A stretch of 35,756 nucleotides of DNA from Candidatus Omnitrophota bacterium (GTDB lineage Bacteria; Omnitrophota; Gorgyraeia; Duberdicusellales; 4484-171): assembly GCA_018818105.1 (NCBI GenBank), contig JAHISK010000056.1, forward strand, positions 1 to 35,756, given 5' to 3'. The translations under genes and the position numbers were made by a program. This document shows, piece by piece, positions 9,714-19,321 of the stretch. Each line of letters starts with the position of its first letter. Within the stretch, counting starts at the first letter, position 1. The notes beneath the pieces were generated by a model. That model did not search any database, was not told the origin of the DNA, and was given only the letters and a program-made list of their open reading frames with translations.

Positions 9714-9855
9714 ATAAATTACAAACAAATAACAATAAACAAATGAAGAAAAAAGATAAAAAGATTTATAAATTCATAATATTCTCGTTAGTGTATTGTA
9801 TATTCGGTATTGTGTATTGTTTGTAATTTGGGTTTTGTCTATTGTTTATTTTTGA
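9693..9855. repeat. Long AC/GT-rich inverted repeat with 7-bp periodicity (murC-murB)
   Basis: Left arm aataaac|aatatac|aataaat|aaattac|aaacaaa|taacaat|aaacaaa; right arm gtgtatt|gtatatt|cggtatt|gtgtatt|gtttgta...; arms imperfectly complementary. Confidence 0.8.
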
Positions 9856-9884
9856 CAGAAGTAAAAGCTAGTAAGGAGGTGAGT

Positions 9885-10754
9885 ATGGTTGTTGTTGAAG
9901 ATACTCAGCGTTTAATTGTTAAGAGAGTCGTTAAATTAAAAGATTATACCTCTATCAAAATAGGTGGCAGAGTTAGCCGATTTTTTATTGTCAACACAGA
10001 ACAGGATTTGTCTAAACTGGTTAAGGAAACCGGCGGATTGTTTTATCTTTTAGGAAAGGGATCAAATATTTTAGCTTCGGATGAGCGGCTAAGTAAGCCG
10101 GTAATAAAATTGGGAGAAGAATTTGATTATATAAAAAGAGATTTTTCCTTAGTTGAGGTTGGCGCGGCTACTTCATTTTTGAAGTTGGTTAAATACGCGG
10201 TTGAAAATGAGTTAGAAGGGGTGGAAAATTTAGTAGGCATTCCGGCTAGTGTAGGTGGTATGGTGTGTATGAATGCTTCTTCCTTTGGACGAGAAATTTC
10301 TTCTGTGGTAGAAAGGGTTAGATGTATGGACAAGGAAGGAAGCATTAGTATTGTGGAAAAAGATGAGATGAAGTTTGCTTATAGGAAGTCATCATTCGCG
10401 AATCGTATTATTTTAAGTGTTTGGTTTAAGTTTGAAAATGGCTTCAATTTAAAGGAGAAAGCTAAAAATTTTTTAAAGGAAAGGCGTATTAGGGGAGATT
10501 ACGATTATCCTAGTTGTGGGTGCGTTTTTAAGAATCTTCCTGGCGGCGTTTTTAGCGGAGCGTTAATTGAAGGATGTGGGTTAAAGGGCGTTAGAAAAAA
10601 CAACGCGGCAGTTTCCGAAAGACATGCTAATTTTATTGTTAATTTGGGCGGCGCGGGATTTAAGGATGTAGAGTGTTTGATTAAAATGATTAAAGAAAAG
10701 GTTCATGAAAAATACAACGTTGTTTTAGAAGAAGAAATTCATAGATGGACGTAA
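9885..10754 (+). CDS. murB: UDP-N-acetylenolpyruvoylglucosamine reductase (MurB)
   Basis: FYLLGKGSNIL, LVGIPASVGGMVCMNASSFGREI, SCGCVFKN, ALIEGCGLKG, SERHANFIVNLG; start at 9885 after aaggaggtgag SD rather than 9810. Confidence 0.94.
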   Translation: MVVVEDTQRLIVKRVVKLKDYTSIKIGGRVSRFFIVNTEQDLSKLVKETGGLFYLLGKGSNILASDERLSKPVIKLGEEFDYIKRDFSLVEVGAATSFLKLVKYAVENELEGVENLVGIPASVGGMVCMNASSFGREISSVVERVRCMDKEGSISIVEKDEMKFAYRKSSFANRIILSVWFKFENGFNLKEKAKNFLKERRIRGDYDYPSCGCVFKNLPGGVFSGALIEGCGLKGVRKNNAAVSERHANFIVNLGGAGFKDVECLIKMIKEKVHEKYNVVLEEEIHRWT

Positions 10755-10756
10755 GA

Positions 10757-10920
10757 AAATTTAAAATGAAAATTACAAATTCCAAGCACCAAATAACAAA
10801 TAATTTCCAAATTCAAATTACCAAATGACCAAAACATCAATGTTTTTATATCGTTTGTAATTTTGGTTATTGAATATTGGGATTTATTTGTAATTTGGAA
10901 ATTGTTATTTGGAATTTAAG
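10757..10920. repeat. Long AC/GT-rich inverted repeat with approximate 7-bp periodicity (murB-ddl)
   Basis: Left arm ...ccaaataacaaataatttccaaattcaaattaccaaatgacc; right arm tggttat|tgaatat|tgggatt|tatttgt|aatttgg|aaattgt|tatttgg|aattta. Confidence 0.8.
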
Positions 10921-10965
10921 TAAACTTTTCACAATGCCTGAGTAAAGCGTGAGTAATATAAATAT

Positions 10966-11904
10966 ATGGATAATTCGGATTTGGGAGATATTAAGGTTGG
11001 GGTGTTGGCTGGAGGTGTTTCGCCAGAGAGGCAGGTATCGAAAGCGTCCGCGGAAGAAGTTTTTAAATCATTAGAAAGAAGCGGAGTAAGGGCAGTTTAT
11101 ATAGATATTTTTACCTCTGACGTAAAGGAGGTTAACAAGCTTATTAATGTTAGCGATATAGATTTTGCTTTTATTGCTTTACATGGAGAGTTTGGGGAGG
11201 ATGGTCAGATACAGAAGATTTTAGAGGATCTAGAAATTCCCTATACAGGCTCAGGCCCGCGGGCAAGTTCCTTAGCACTGGATAAAATTGCGTCTAAGGA
11301 GATATTTTCGCGAAACGGTATATTCACAGCGCCTTATTATTTGTGGGAAGATTTGCCTCAAGGTGTTGAGTATCCTCTCCTAATAAAACCTGTTTATGGC
11401 GGGTCGAGTTTAGGAATTTCGGTTGTGAGAAATCGGAGTCAATTGAAAGAGAATATTAACTTATCAGGCTTTTTACACAATGAGATATTTTTGGAGAAGT
11501 ATATTGAAGGAAGAGAATTTACTGTTGGTATTTTAGAAAATAGAGCTTTAGGGGTGGTTGAAATTATTCCTATAAAAGAATATTTTGATTTCGGCGCTAA
11601 ATATAGTGATGGATTAGTTAAGATAGAAACAGATTTTCATTTAGAAAAAAGCGTTTCTAAAAAGATTCAGGAAATAGGGTTGGCAGCGCACGTAGCTTTA
11701 GGATGTCGTCATTTTTCCAGGGTCGATTTTATATTAGATAAAAAAAACAATCCGGTTGTTTTGGAAGTTAATTCGATTCCAGGGTTAACTTCACATAGTC
11801 TTTTACCTGTTTGCGCGAGGTGTCGCGGCATGGAGTTTGATGATCTAATTCTAAAAATAGTGAGGTTAGGATTACATGAGAAAATACAAGCGAAGAAAAT
11901 ATAA
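10966..11904 (+). CDS. ddl: D-alanine--D-alanine ligase
   Basis: GVLAGGVSPERQVS, ALHGEFGEDGQIQ, PVYGGSSLGI, FSRVDFILD, VLEVNSIPGLTSHSLLP ATP-grasp motifs. Confidence 0.95.
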   Translation: MDNSDLGDIKVGVLAGGVSPERQVSKASAEEVFKSLERSGVRAVYIDIFTSDVKEVNKLINVSDIDFAFIALHGEFGEDGQIQKILEDLEIPYTGSGPRASSLALDKIASKEIFSRNGIFTAPYYLWEDLPQGVEYPLLIKPVYGGSSLGISVVRNRSQLKENINLSGFLHNEIFLEKYIEGREFTVGILENRALGVVEIIPIKEYFDFGAKYSDGLVKIETDFHLEKSVSKKIQEIGLAAHVALGCRHFSRVDFILDKKNNPVVLEVNSIPGLTSHSLLPVCARCRGMEFDDLILKIVRLGLHEKIQAKKI

Positions 11905-12688
11905 AAAAAGACGTAAGTATTTTAAGTTTAAATGGAATAAAGATGATTTTAATGTGAACAGTAAGTATGTTTGGATATCATTTTTGTTGATTTTGTTTTT
12001 AACAGGAATTATTTATTTAGGAAAAACTATATATGATTCTGATCTTTTTCGCGTGAAAAAAATAAAGGCTCAGGAGTATTTAACTAATAGCATTAATAAT
12101 AAAATTATGGGGCAATCGTTGTTTACTTTAGATATCAGAAAGATTTACGCTGAGCTTGTTAAGGTTTACCCTGAATGTAAGAATATTCATGTTCGTAAAG
12201 AATTTCCTGATTCCTTGAATGTAGAGATGGAAAAAAGAGTGCCCTTTATTCAGATACGAAAAGAAAAGTTTTATCCAGTAGATGACGGAGCTATTATTCT
12301 TAGCGAGGGAGATGATGAACCAATAGAAGGTGTTGTTTCTGCTGATTTAGGCGGTTATGATAAGCCGTTGAAAAAAGGAGATAGGTATATAGATAAAAGG
12401 ATAGATTATGTTTTTAGCTTAATGAAAGTATTGAAATCAGAACAGTTTTTTGATGGTTTTTCTGTGGAATTAATTAACGCAGCACATCCGGAGGCGATGT
12501 ATTTTGTTGTTAGCGATAATAATGATAACACGTCAAATCAGGTGGAAGTGATTGTCGGTAAGGATAACTTTAAACGTAAACTATATCTTTTTGACAATGT
12601 TTTAAAGGAGAGGTTACAGGGAACTCTTTCCGAGGTTAAATATATAGATTTACGATATAATAAGGTTTATTTGGGATACAAAAGATAA
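11876..12688 (+). CDS. ftsQ: Cell division protein FtsQ/DivIB-like (POTRA domain)
   Basis: Basic N-terminus, single TM, POTRA-like region ending PECKNIHVRKEFPDSLNVEMEKRVPFI; position between ddl and ftsA-like. Confidence 0.8.
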   Translation: MRKYKRRKYKKRRKYFKFKWNKDDFNVNSKYVWISFLLILFLTGIIYLGKTIYDSDLFRVKKIKAQEYLTNSINNKIMGQSLFTLDIRKIYAELVKVYPECKNIHVRKEFPDSLNVEMEKRVPFIQIRKEKFYPVDDGAIILSEGDDEPIEGVVSADLGGYDKPLKKGDRYIDKRIDYVFSLMKVLKSEQFFDGFSVELINAAHPEAMYFVVSDNNDNTSNQVEVIVGKDNFKRKLYLFDNVLKERLQGTLSEVKYIDLRYNKVYLGYKR

Positions 12689-12705
12689 AATATTATATGC
12701 ACTCC

Positions 12706-12726
12706 CAACTATGAACTACGAACTAT
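12706..12726. repeat. Heptad tandem repeat immediately 5' of the ftsA-like ATG
   Basis: caactat|gaactac|gaactat. Confidence 0.75.
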
Positions 12727-12727
12727 T

Positions 12728-13900
12728 ATGAAAGGGATTTGTGGGATAGATATAGATAGGGATAATGTTTTTATTTCTTTCGCGGCGGTAAACCGGGGAC
12801 GAATTAATTTTTTAAAGGAGATAGAAGTTGGGGCTATTTGTGATGATGGGTTTTTGGATTATTTTAAAAAAAACTCTGAAAGATTAAATAAGTCAATAAT
12901 GGTTGAGGAAAAAAGATTATCGATTAAGGTAGATGATGTTTTCCTCAATTTACCGAGACAGTTAGAAAAAAAACGGGTAGTTGAGGATGTCGTGCCTTTT
13001 AAAAAAAGGAAAAAAATTAATCCTCCCGATTTGATTATGGCTAAGAAACATATTGCCGATATATTTTTAGATTGGGATGATTTTTGTATCCACAATTTTG
13101 TTTTAGGTTGTGAGATAGAAGGCAAACTCTATCCAACTTTGCCGATAGGAGTTCCCGCGAAAAAAATAAAACTAAAATCTTTGTTAGTATGGGTTAAAGA
13201 TAAATTGCATAGGGAGGTAGAAGATATTTTTGATAATGTAGATAGAAGGTTTGGCGGATTTGTTTCTTCTGATGCCAGTAGTTTTACCGCTTCTTTTCCT
13301 GAAGGATATATAAGGAAAAATGACAAAGATATTTTCTGTGTGATTAACATTGGCTATGATAATAGTCATTTTGTTGTTTGTAGGGCTGGCGCGCTTGAGT
13401 TTGGAAAGGAATTTGATTTTGGCTCGAAGAAAATCATTGCGGCGATAGAGAAAAGGTTTCTGCTTTCTCCGGTATTAGCAAACGAGGTTTTCGCGAGGTA
13501 TATTTCTTTTAAAAATGTACCTTATTATAAGGAAATAAGCATTAAAAAATCAAACACCTATACAAATTTAAGTACGCAAGCGGTAAATTCATTTGTTAGG
13601 GAATATATAAAAGGAGAAGTTAATTTTATGCTGGAAAAGATAAAACAGAAAGTGGGAATAGAGAGCTTTATCCTTTCTTTTGTGGGTAGGTTGAATGCTA
13701 AGGAAGGTTTTTATAGTTTTCTTAAAGATTTTATTCCTTATCAGGTAAAAGTTTTTTCTCCCACAGGGCATAATAAAAGTGTATCTTCTTCTTTTGGTTG
13801 TTTGAAATATGGGATGCATCGTTTTTTAGAGTTGGAATATTGTAGAAAACAAGAGTCTTTTTGGGAAAGGTTTTTAAAGGTTTATAAAGAGTATTTCTAG
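12728..13900 (+). CDS. Divergent FtsA-like actin-fold protein
   Basis: N-terminal KGICGIDIDRDNVFISFAAV strand and VINIGYDNSHFVVCRAGAL phosphate-2-like strand; follows ftsQ; ATP-binding signature residues not canonical. Confidence 0.6.
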   Translation: MKGICGIDIDRDNVFISFAAVNRGRINFLKEIEVGAICDDGFLDYFKKNSERLNKSIMVEEKRLSIKVDDVFLNLPRQLEKKRVVEDVVPFKKRKKINPPDLIMAKKHIADIFLDWDDFCIHNFVLGCEIEGKLYPTLPIGVPAKKIKLKSLLVWVKDKLHREVEDIFDNVDRRFGGFVSSDASSFTASFPEGYIRKNDKDIFCVINIGYDNSHFVVCRAGALEFGKEFDFGSKKIIAAIEKRFLLSPVLANEVFARYISFKNVPYYKEISIKKSNTYTNLSTQAVNSFVREYIKGEVNFMLEKIKQKVGIESFILSFVGRLNAKEGFYSFLKDFIPYQVKVFSPTGHNKSVSSSFGCLKYGMHRFLELEYCRKQESFWERFLKVYKEYF

Positions 13901-13956
13901 GGGGGGTGCTAAATTATATTTACCCCGTAGAGTAATTGTGATATATTCAATTAATT

Positions 13957-14008
13957 GGCGCTGTCGTATAATATCATCAGAGCCTGATTTCACTGATTAA
14001 AGACTAAT
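13957..14008. repeat. Dispersed intergenic motif copy 1 (ggcgctgtcgNatNataNcatcag ... attaaagac)
   Basis: Resembles 25353-25396. Confidence 0.45.
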
Positions 14009-14105
14009 ATTATCAATCAATGTTATCAAGATTTAATCTGAGTAGGACAGTTTTAGGCGGCATCGTTAGTTTTATCACCTAGACAACTTAGGAAAGGAGG
14101 CAGGG

Positions 14106-14468
14106 ATGATGAAGAAAAGAGTTTTAGTTGTTGATGATGAAAAGGAGATTACGGATTTTTTAGAGCGGTTTTTAAATAGATTTGATATCACGGTTGTAAA
14201 AGCCAGTGAGGGTATGCAGGCTTTTGATTTTTACAATAAGCATAATCCTGATTGCGTGTTTTTAGATATTCAAATGCCGGGTAAAGATGGAATGACCGTA
14301 TTGAAAGAGTTAAGAGCAATAGATTCTGCTTCAAAAATTATTATGATTACGGGGCGAGATGATAAGGAATTCCAAGAAAAAGCTAAACAGTTAGGAGCGA
14401 TTGATTATATAACGAAACCTTTAGATTTGGGTGAGTTGAGTAGTAAAATAGAAAAGTATATTCTTTAG
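14106..14468 (+). CDS. Stand-alone CheY-like response regulator receiver protein
   Basis: VLVVDDEKEI, DCVFLDIQMPGKDGM, IMITG, DYITKPLD. Confidence 0.92.
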   Translation: MMKKRVLVVDDEKEITDFLERFLNRFDITVVKASEGMQAFDFYNKHNPDCVFLDIQMPGKDGMTVLKELRAIDSASKIIMITGRDDKEFQEKAKQLGAIDYITKPLDLGELSSKIEKYIL

Positions 14469-14652
14469 CACTAATCATATATAGTTTGGTCTGGTTTATC
14501 TCTAAATCTTTATGAGTCGCGAAAGGCGCTTATTAATGTAAGTAAATAGTGTTAATTGCAAGAGGTATAAGGTCATAAAAGTATCAATTATTCATTCAAT
14601 TAGGTGTAGCTTTTTTTTTCTGAGTTTGGAGTTTTGCGGAGGATGTTGAGGC

Positions 14653-15810
14653 ATGAAATCATCCTATAGAAAAAGCTTAGAAAACGCGGCGAGACAAACG
14701 ACGCTTGTTCAAAGCGCGGATACACTTATTAAGTTGATTTTACGCATTATTGTAAGTAATAGTAAAGTAAAACACGCGGGAATTTTTCTTTATGATAAGG
14801 AGCGTGATGAATATGTGTTGAAAGTTTCGCATGGGAATTCCGATTTTAAAATTCCTTCCGGATTTGTAAAGATAAGTAGAAATAATGTTTTAATAAGGTA
14901 TTTCTTAGATAAGAAGGGAGAGTTTTCTTCTGACATTATTCTTTTAAGGGAAATAGATAAGTTATTTGAATTACCGAAAGTGAAAAATGATCTAGCGTTT
15001 AGAGAGTTTATTGTTGAGCTTAAAAATAACCTTTCGTTATATCAGGCCCAAATTTGTATTCCTGGATTTTTTCGGAAGGATTTAATTTTCGTTTTATTTT
15101 TAGGTAATAAGGTTAATCTTGAGGGATTTGGAGAGGAAGAAATCGGGTTTCTAACTGTGCTTGTTTCCAACATTGTCATGGCTATAAAAAATGCTTGGTT
15201 GGTCGAGGACCTTAATAAGCAACTGCAGATTAATAAACGTCTGTTTCTTCAGACTGTATCAGCTTTAACTTCCAGCATTGAAGCTAAAGATAAATATACT
15301 GTTGGTCATACGGAAAGAGTTATGAAACATTGCCTTGTTATCGTTGAACATTTGAAAGAAGACAAAAGAATATTCAATGAGGAGAAGTTTAAAGAAGATT
15401 TAAGAGTTTCGGCATTATTACATGATATCGGTAAAATTGGTATTTCAGAGAAAATTCTTAATAAGAAAGGACCATTAACGCAAAGGGAGCGTAAAATTAT
15501 AGAGAAGCATCCTTTGACAGGAGTAGGTATTTTAAATCATATTGAAGAATTTAGTGAGGTTTTGTTAGGCGTTAAACATCATCACGAAAGGCCTGACGGT
15601 CAAGGTTATCCTTGTCGGTTAAAAGGTAAACAAATACCTCTTATCGCGGCCATCATAGCTATTGCTGATACTTTTGACGCGATGACAGTGGGACGGTCAT
15701 ATAGAGACGCTGTTGCGCCTATGGACGCGGTTAGAGAAATCAAGAAGAATAAAGGGAAACAATTTCTTCCTGCGGTAGTAAATGCTTTTCTTAAAGCTTA
15801 TAAATATTAA
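14653..15810 (+). CDS. GAF-like plus HD-GYP domain protein (putative c-di-GMP phosphodiesterase)
   Basis: LLHDIGKIGI, HPLTGVGIL, KHHHERPDGQGYP, IADTFDAMT. Confidence 0.9.
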   Translation: MKSSYRKSLENAARQTTLVQSADTLIKLILRIIVSNSKVKHAGIFLYDKERDEYVLKVSHGNSDFKIPSGFVKISRNNVLIRYFLDKKGEFSSDIILLREIDKLFELPKVKNDLAFREFIVELKNNLSLYQAQICIPGFFRKDLIFVLFLGNKVNLEGFGEEEIGFLTVLVSNIVMAIKNAWLVEDLNKQLQINKRLFLQTVSALTSSIEAKDKYTVGHTERVMKHCLVIVEHLKEDKRIFNEEKFKEDLRVSALLHDIGKIGISEKILNKKGPLTQRERKIIEKHPLTGVGILNHIEEFSEVLLGVKHHHERPDGQGYPCRLKGKQIPLIAAIIAIADTFDAMTVGRSYRDAVAPMDAVREIKKNKGKQFLPAVVNAFLKAYKY

Positions 15811-15812
15811 CA

Positions 15813-16937
15813 GTGAAACGAATACTTATTTTTTATATTTCTGATTTTGGCGGTCACAGTAAGGCGGCAGAGAACATCAAAGAAGCTTTTCGATATAAAA
15901 ATTCTGACGCGAAAGTTCTCAGTATAAATGGATTCGGTTATTTTTATCCTTATTGGGAGAAATTCGTTGATTTTTTATATACTATAGTAATAAAACATAT
16001 CCCTAACTTATGGGGAGGCATTTATGATCGTAAACGAGTAATAAAATCACTTACGCCTTGCCGGACATTAGTCAATAGAATGACTTTTGGTAAATTATCA
16101 CGCCTTATCGATAGTTTTAATCCAACTTGTTTTGTCGCTACACAAGCTTTTCCTTGTGGTTTAGTAGCTGATTTTAAGCAAAAATTTGGGTTGAAAATTC
16201 CGCTTATAGCTGTAGTTACGGATTATTATCCTCATCGGTTTTGGATTCATTCCTGTATAGATAAATATGTTGTCGCGTGTCAAGAGGCGAAAAATATTTT
16301 AGTTAAAGAAGGGGTTGATGAAGAAAAAATAAAAGTTTTAGGAATTCCTATATCAGTAAAGTTCCTAAATGCTTATTCCCGAGAAGATGTTGCTAACCGG
16401 CTAAATTGCAATAAAGATTTAGATTCAGTATTGATTATGGGGGGAGGCTTAGGTATCGGCCCTATAAAAAAGATAGCCCAGCAGCTTGATTCTTTGGATA
16501 GTAAATTTCAAATCATTGTGGTGTGCGGCAGGAACAAGATGCTTTATAATTGGTTTGAGAAGAACAAAAAAGATTTTAAAAAACCAATTTTTTGTTTTGG
16601 CTATATTGATTTTGTTCATAAAATCATGAATTTTGCCGATATAATTATTACTAAAGCAGGCGGCATAACGGTGTCGGAAGCTTTGGCTAAAAGTTTAGGG
16701 ATAATTATTATTAATCCTATTCCTGGTCAGGAAGAAAGAAATGTAAATTATCTTCTTCGTCGGGGAGCGGTTGTGAAAGTAGAGAATACGGCTTTGATAG
16801 CAGCTGTTGTCAAAGAAATGCTACGGGATAAAAGCAAGATTTATTCGCTTAAGGAAAAAGCGCGAGAAAATTCATTTATTGATTCTTCTTTACGGATAGT
16901 AGACTTAATTTTAGGGGAAATAACTGAACAATCTTGA
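15813..16937 (+). CDS. MGDG synthase / processive diacylglycerol glycosyltransferase family (GT28-like)
   Basis: SDFGGHSKAAENIKEAF, VVTDYYPHRFWIHSCIDKYVV, IMGGGLGIGPIKKI, ADIIITKAGGITVSEALAKSLGIIIINPIPGQEERN. Confidence 0.88.
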   Translation: MKRILIFYISDFGGHSKAAENIKEAFRYKNSDAKVLSINGFGYFYPYWEKFVDFLYTIVIKHIPNLWGGIYDRKRVIKSLTPCRTLVNRMTFGKLSRLIDSFNPTCFVATQAFPCGLVADFKQKFGLKIPLIAVVTDYYPHRFWIHSCIDKYVVACQEAKNILVKEGVDEEKIKVLGIPISVKFLNAYSREDVANRLNCNKDLDSVLIMGGGLGIGPIKKIAQQLDSLDSKFQIIVVCGRNKMLYNWFEKNKKDFKKPIFCFGYIDFVHKIMNFADIIITKAGGITVSEALAKSLGIIIINPIPGQEERNVNYLLRRGAVVKVENTALIAAVVKEMLRDKSKIYSLKEKARENSFIDSSLRIVDLILGEITEQS

Positions 16938-17082
16938 AGAGATATTAATTGAAATTAGCTCGCTTACGCTTGCGAGATTGATAGAAATTTATTGAGTATG
17001 AATCTTTAAACAGATAGTTTTTTAGTTGCAACTAATTTCTATGAATTTCAATCAATTTCGCGAACGTAGTGAGCAAATCTCT
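16938..17082. repeat. Nested imperfect palindromic element
   Basis: agagat...attgatagaaatt / aatttctatgaatttcaatcaattt...atctct, with ttagttgcaactaa perfect palindrome at 17022-17035. Confidence 0.7.
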
Positions 17083-17101
17083 ATCAACGTCTATTATATA
17101 T

Positions 17102-17968
17102 ATGTATTATCTTTTTGTTTTGGGTAAAATAGTTTGTGTTACTTGCCCTCGATGCTTATGCTATTTTTTCGCGAAAGTTGTTGCCACGGTTTATTTTTAT
17201 CTTTCTAAAAAGGACAGAGAATCAGTTAAGTATAATATAGCTCCCCTTGTAAAGGCAGAAGAACTAAACTTTTACGCGCGGAAGGTGTTTATTAATTTCG
17301 CATATTATCTAGTGGATTTTTTTAGGTATTCAAAGCTAGATCAAAATTTTATTAGAAAATATGTAAAAGTAGAAGGTGCCCATTTTCTTGAGGAAAGTTT
17401 GGCTAAGAAAAAAGGTGTTATTTCTCTTAGCGCTCATTTAGGTAATTATGAGTTAGGCGGCGCGGTAGGCGCTCTCCTAGGATATCCCATATATGCTGTT
17501 ACCTTACCGCATAAAGATAAACGGACAAATGATTTTTTTAATCAGCAACGGCGCAGAGTCGGTATGGGGGTTATTTCTACAGGGGTTAGAGTGAAACAGT
17601 GTTTTTCTATTTTGAGACAGGGTAATATGATTGCTTTTCTTGGTGATAAAGATTTTAGCGGTAACGCCGGAGTAAAAACTGAGATGTGTTCTAAAATAGC
17701 AAATATACCTAGAGGCGCGTTCTATTTTGCGATGAAAACAGGTGCGACCATCGTGCCCACTTTCTTTGTTCGGGAAAACAAGAAGTTTTACCGTTTTATT
17801 TTTGAGAAACCCATTTGGGAAAGTTCTGATAGAAAGAAATCTGTACCTGAGGATGTTCAACTAGCGGCAATAATAAAAAATTATGTTACTGTAGTAGAGA
17901 GGTATTTAAGCAATTACCCTGATCAGTGGTATATGTTTGAAAAATATTGGGTCAAAGCTGATAGCTGA
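17102..17968 (+). CDS. Lysophospholipid/lipid A acyltransferase (LpxL/HtrB family)
   Basis: ISLSAHLGNYELGG, NMIAFLGDKDF, PRGAFYFAMKTGATIVPTFFVRE, YPDQWYMFEKYW; start moved from 17069, where ORF-track residues fall in the palindromic repeat. Confidence 0.87.
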   Translation: MYYLFVLGKIVCVTCPRCLCYFFAKVVATVYFYLSKKDRESVKYNIAPLVKAEELNFYARKVFINFAYYLVDFFRYSKLDQNFIRKYVKVEGAHFLEESLAKKKGVISLSAHLGNYELGGAVGALLGYPIYAVTLPHKDKRTNDFFNQQRRRVGMGVISTGVRVKQCFSILRQGNMIAFLGDKDFSGNAGVKTEMCSKIANIPRGAFYFAMKTGATIVPTFFVRENKKFYRFIFEKPIWESSDRKKSVPEDVQLAAIIKNYVTVVERYLSNYPDQWYMFEKYWVKADS

Positions 17969-17983
17969 TAGCAGAAAGTTGAA
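17956..17983. repeat. Heptad tandem repeat overlapping the acyltransferase stop
   Basis: agctgat|agctgat|agcagaa|agttgaa. Confidence 0.72.
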
Positions 17984-17994
17984 GGCATATTATT

Positions 17995-18699
17995 ATGAAG
18001 ATTTGGGTAGTGATTCCCGCGTATAATGAAGGGTATGATATGAAAGGGCAAAGGGTTACTCCTATAATGCCCTTAAGTCAATTGTTGGGAAATATCAAAA
18101 AGAAGGAGTTATCAGCGATTGTTATTGATGATGGGTCTAAAGATAACACTTTTGATATTGTCAACGGAGAGGCCGATATAGTGATTAGAAATAAAGATAA
18201 TCTTGGTAAAGGAAGAGCTTTAAAGAAAGCAATAGATTATCTTTTGGTAAACGAAAAATTTGATTACATTATTACTATGGATGCTGATGGTCAGCATTGT
18301 TCTTCAGATTTAGACGGTTTTTTAAGTAAGGCTAAAGAAGGACTTTCTTTTGTTGTGGGGGATAGAATGGGTAATCCTTGCGATATGCCTAAGCTAAGAG
18401 TTTTTACTAATCAAGTTATGTCTTGGTTCATTTCTAAGATAGCACAACAGAAGATTCCTGATACTCAATGCGGGTTTCGCTTGATCAAAAGAGATGTATT
18501 AGAAGAGATAAGAATAAAGACAGACAAATTTGAAATAGAATCAGAGATTCTTATAAAAGCCGCCAGATGCGGCTTTATCATAGATAGTATTCCTATAAAG
18601 AGCATTTATTTTAAGAACCAAAGAAGTAAGATAAGCCCTTTGCTAGATACAATACGGTTTGTAAAGTTTATTTTAGCGTTATATAAGGGAAACGAATAG
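17995..18699 (+). CDS. Family 2 glycosyltransferase (dolichol-phosphate mannosyltransferase-like)
   Basis: VVIPAYNEG, VIDDGSKDNT, NLGKGRALKKAI, MDADGQH, DTQCGFRLIKRDV. Confidence 0.92.
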   Translation: MKIWVVIPAYNEGYDMKGQRVTPIMPLSQLLGNIKKKELSAIVIDDGSKDNTFDIVNGEADIVIRNKDNLGKGRALKKAIDYLLVNEKFDYIITMDADGQHCSSDLDGFLSKAKEGLSFVVGDRMGNPCDMPKLRVFTNQVMSWFISKIAQQKIPDTQCGFRLIKRDVLEEIRIKTDKFEIESEILIKAARCGFIIDSIPIKSIYFKNQRSKISPLLDTIRFVKFILALYKGNE

Positions 18700-18788
18700 T
18701 AAAAATTAGCAATTAGCATTTTAAAATGGTCGGTTAGTAACGGTTAATTGATCAATGCCCATGGATTTCAAATTACTGTTAGGAGAAT

Positions 18789-19256
18789 ATGGATATAAGT
18801 AATGAGTTATTGGTTTTTTTGGTTTCGGCGTCGCCGGTAGTCGAATTAAGAGGAGCTATTCCTATTGGTGTTGCTAAAGGAATGGCAATCGGTAAAATTT
18901 TTGTGTTCGCTTTGTTGGGCAACCTTTTACCGATTTGTCCGTTACTGCTATTTTTTAGATGGGGGTTAGCTAGATTGGAACGGATAAAAATAATAGATAA
19001 GATTTTTAAATGGTGGTTTAAGAGAGTAGAAAAAAAATCCAAAATAGTAGAAAAGTACGGGTTTTGGGGGTTAGTTTTTTTTGTGTCAATTCCTTGTCCT
19101 GGAACAGGCGCTTGGACGGGAAGTGTAGCGGCGACGCTATTTAACTTTAGAATACGAAAAGCAATTTTAGCTATTTCTTTAGGTGTTTTATTAGCGGGGA
19201 TTTTTGTGACATTCGTGACTGCGGGGTTAGTAAAATTAGCTCAAGTTATCTTATAA
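18789..19256 (+). CDS. COG2426-type small multidrug export / membrane protein
   Basis: ASPVVELRGAIPIGVAKGM ... SIPCPGTGAWTGSVAATLF signature, hydrophobic. Confidence 0.82.
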   Translation: MDISNELLVFLVSASPVVELRGAIPIGVAKGMAIGKIFVFALLGNLLPICPLLLFFRWGLARLERIKIIDKIFKWWFKRVEKKSKIVEKYGFWGLVFFVSIPCPGTGAWTGSVAATLFNFRIRKAILAISLGVLLAGIFVTFVTAGLVKLAQVIL

Positions 19257-19279
19257 TCTTATAAATGAAATTTTTATCT

Positions 19280-19314
19280 CTAACTTATAACTTAAAACAT
19301 ATAACCTAAAACTA
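19280..19314. repeat. Heptad repeat with 14-bp superperiod
   Basis: ctaactt|ataactt|aaaacat|ataacct|aaaacta. Confidence 0.72.
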
Positions 19315-19321
19315 TTTAATC

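Noticed and set aside
14469-14652. c-di-GMP riboswitch upstream of the HD-GYP gene
   Set aside because: No recognisable GEMM core sequence found by eye.
18705-18718. attagca attagca pair
   Set aside because: Only two heptad units; consistent with the family but too short to count on its own.
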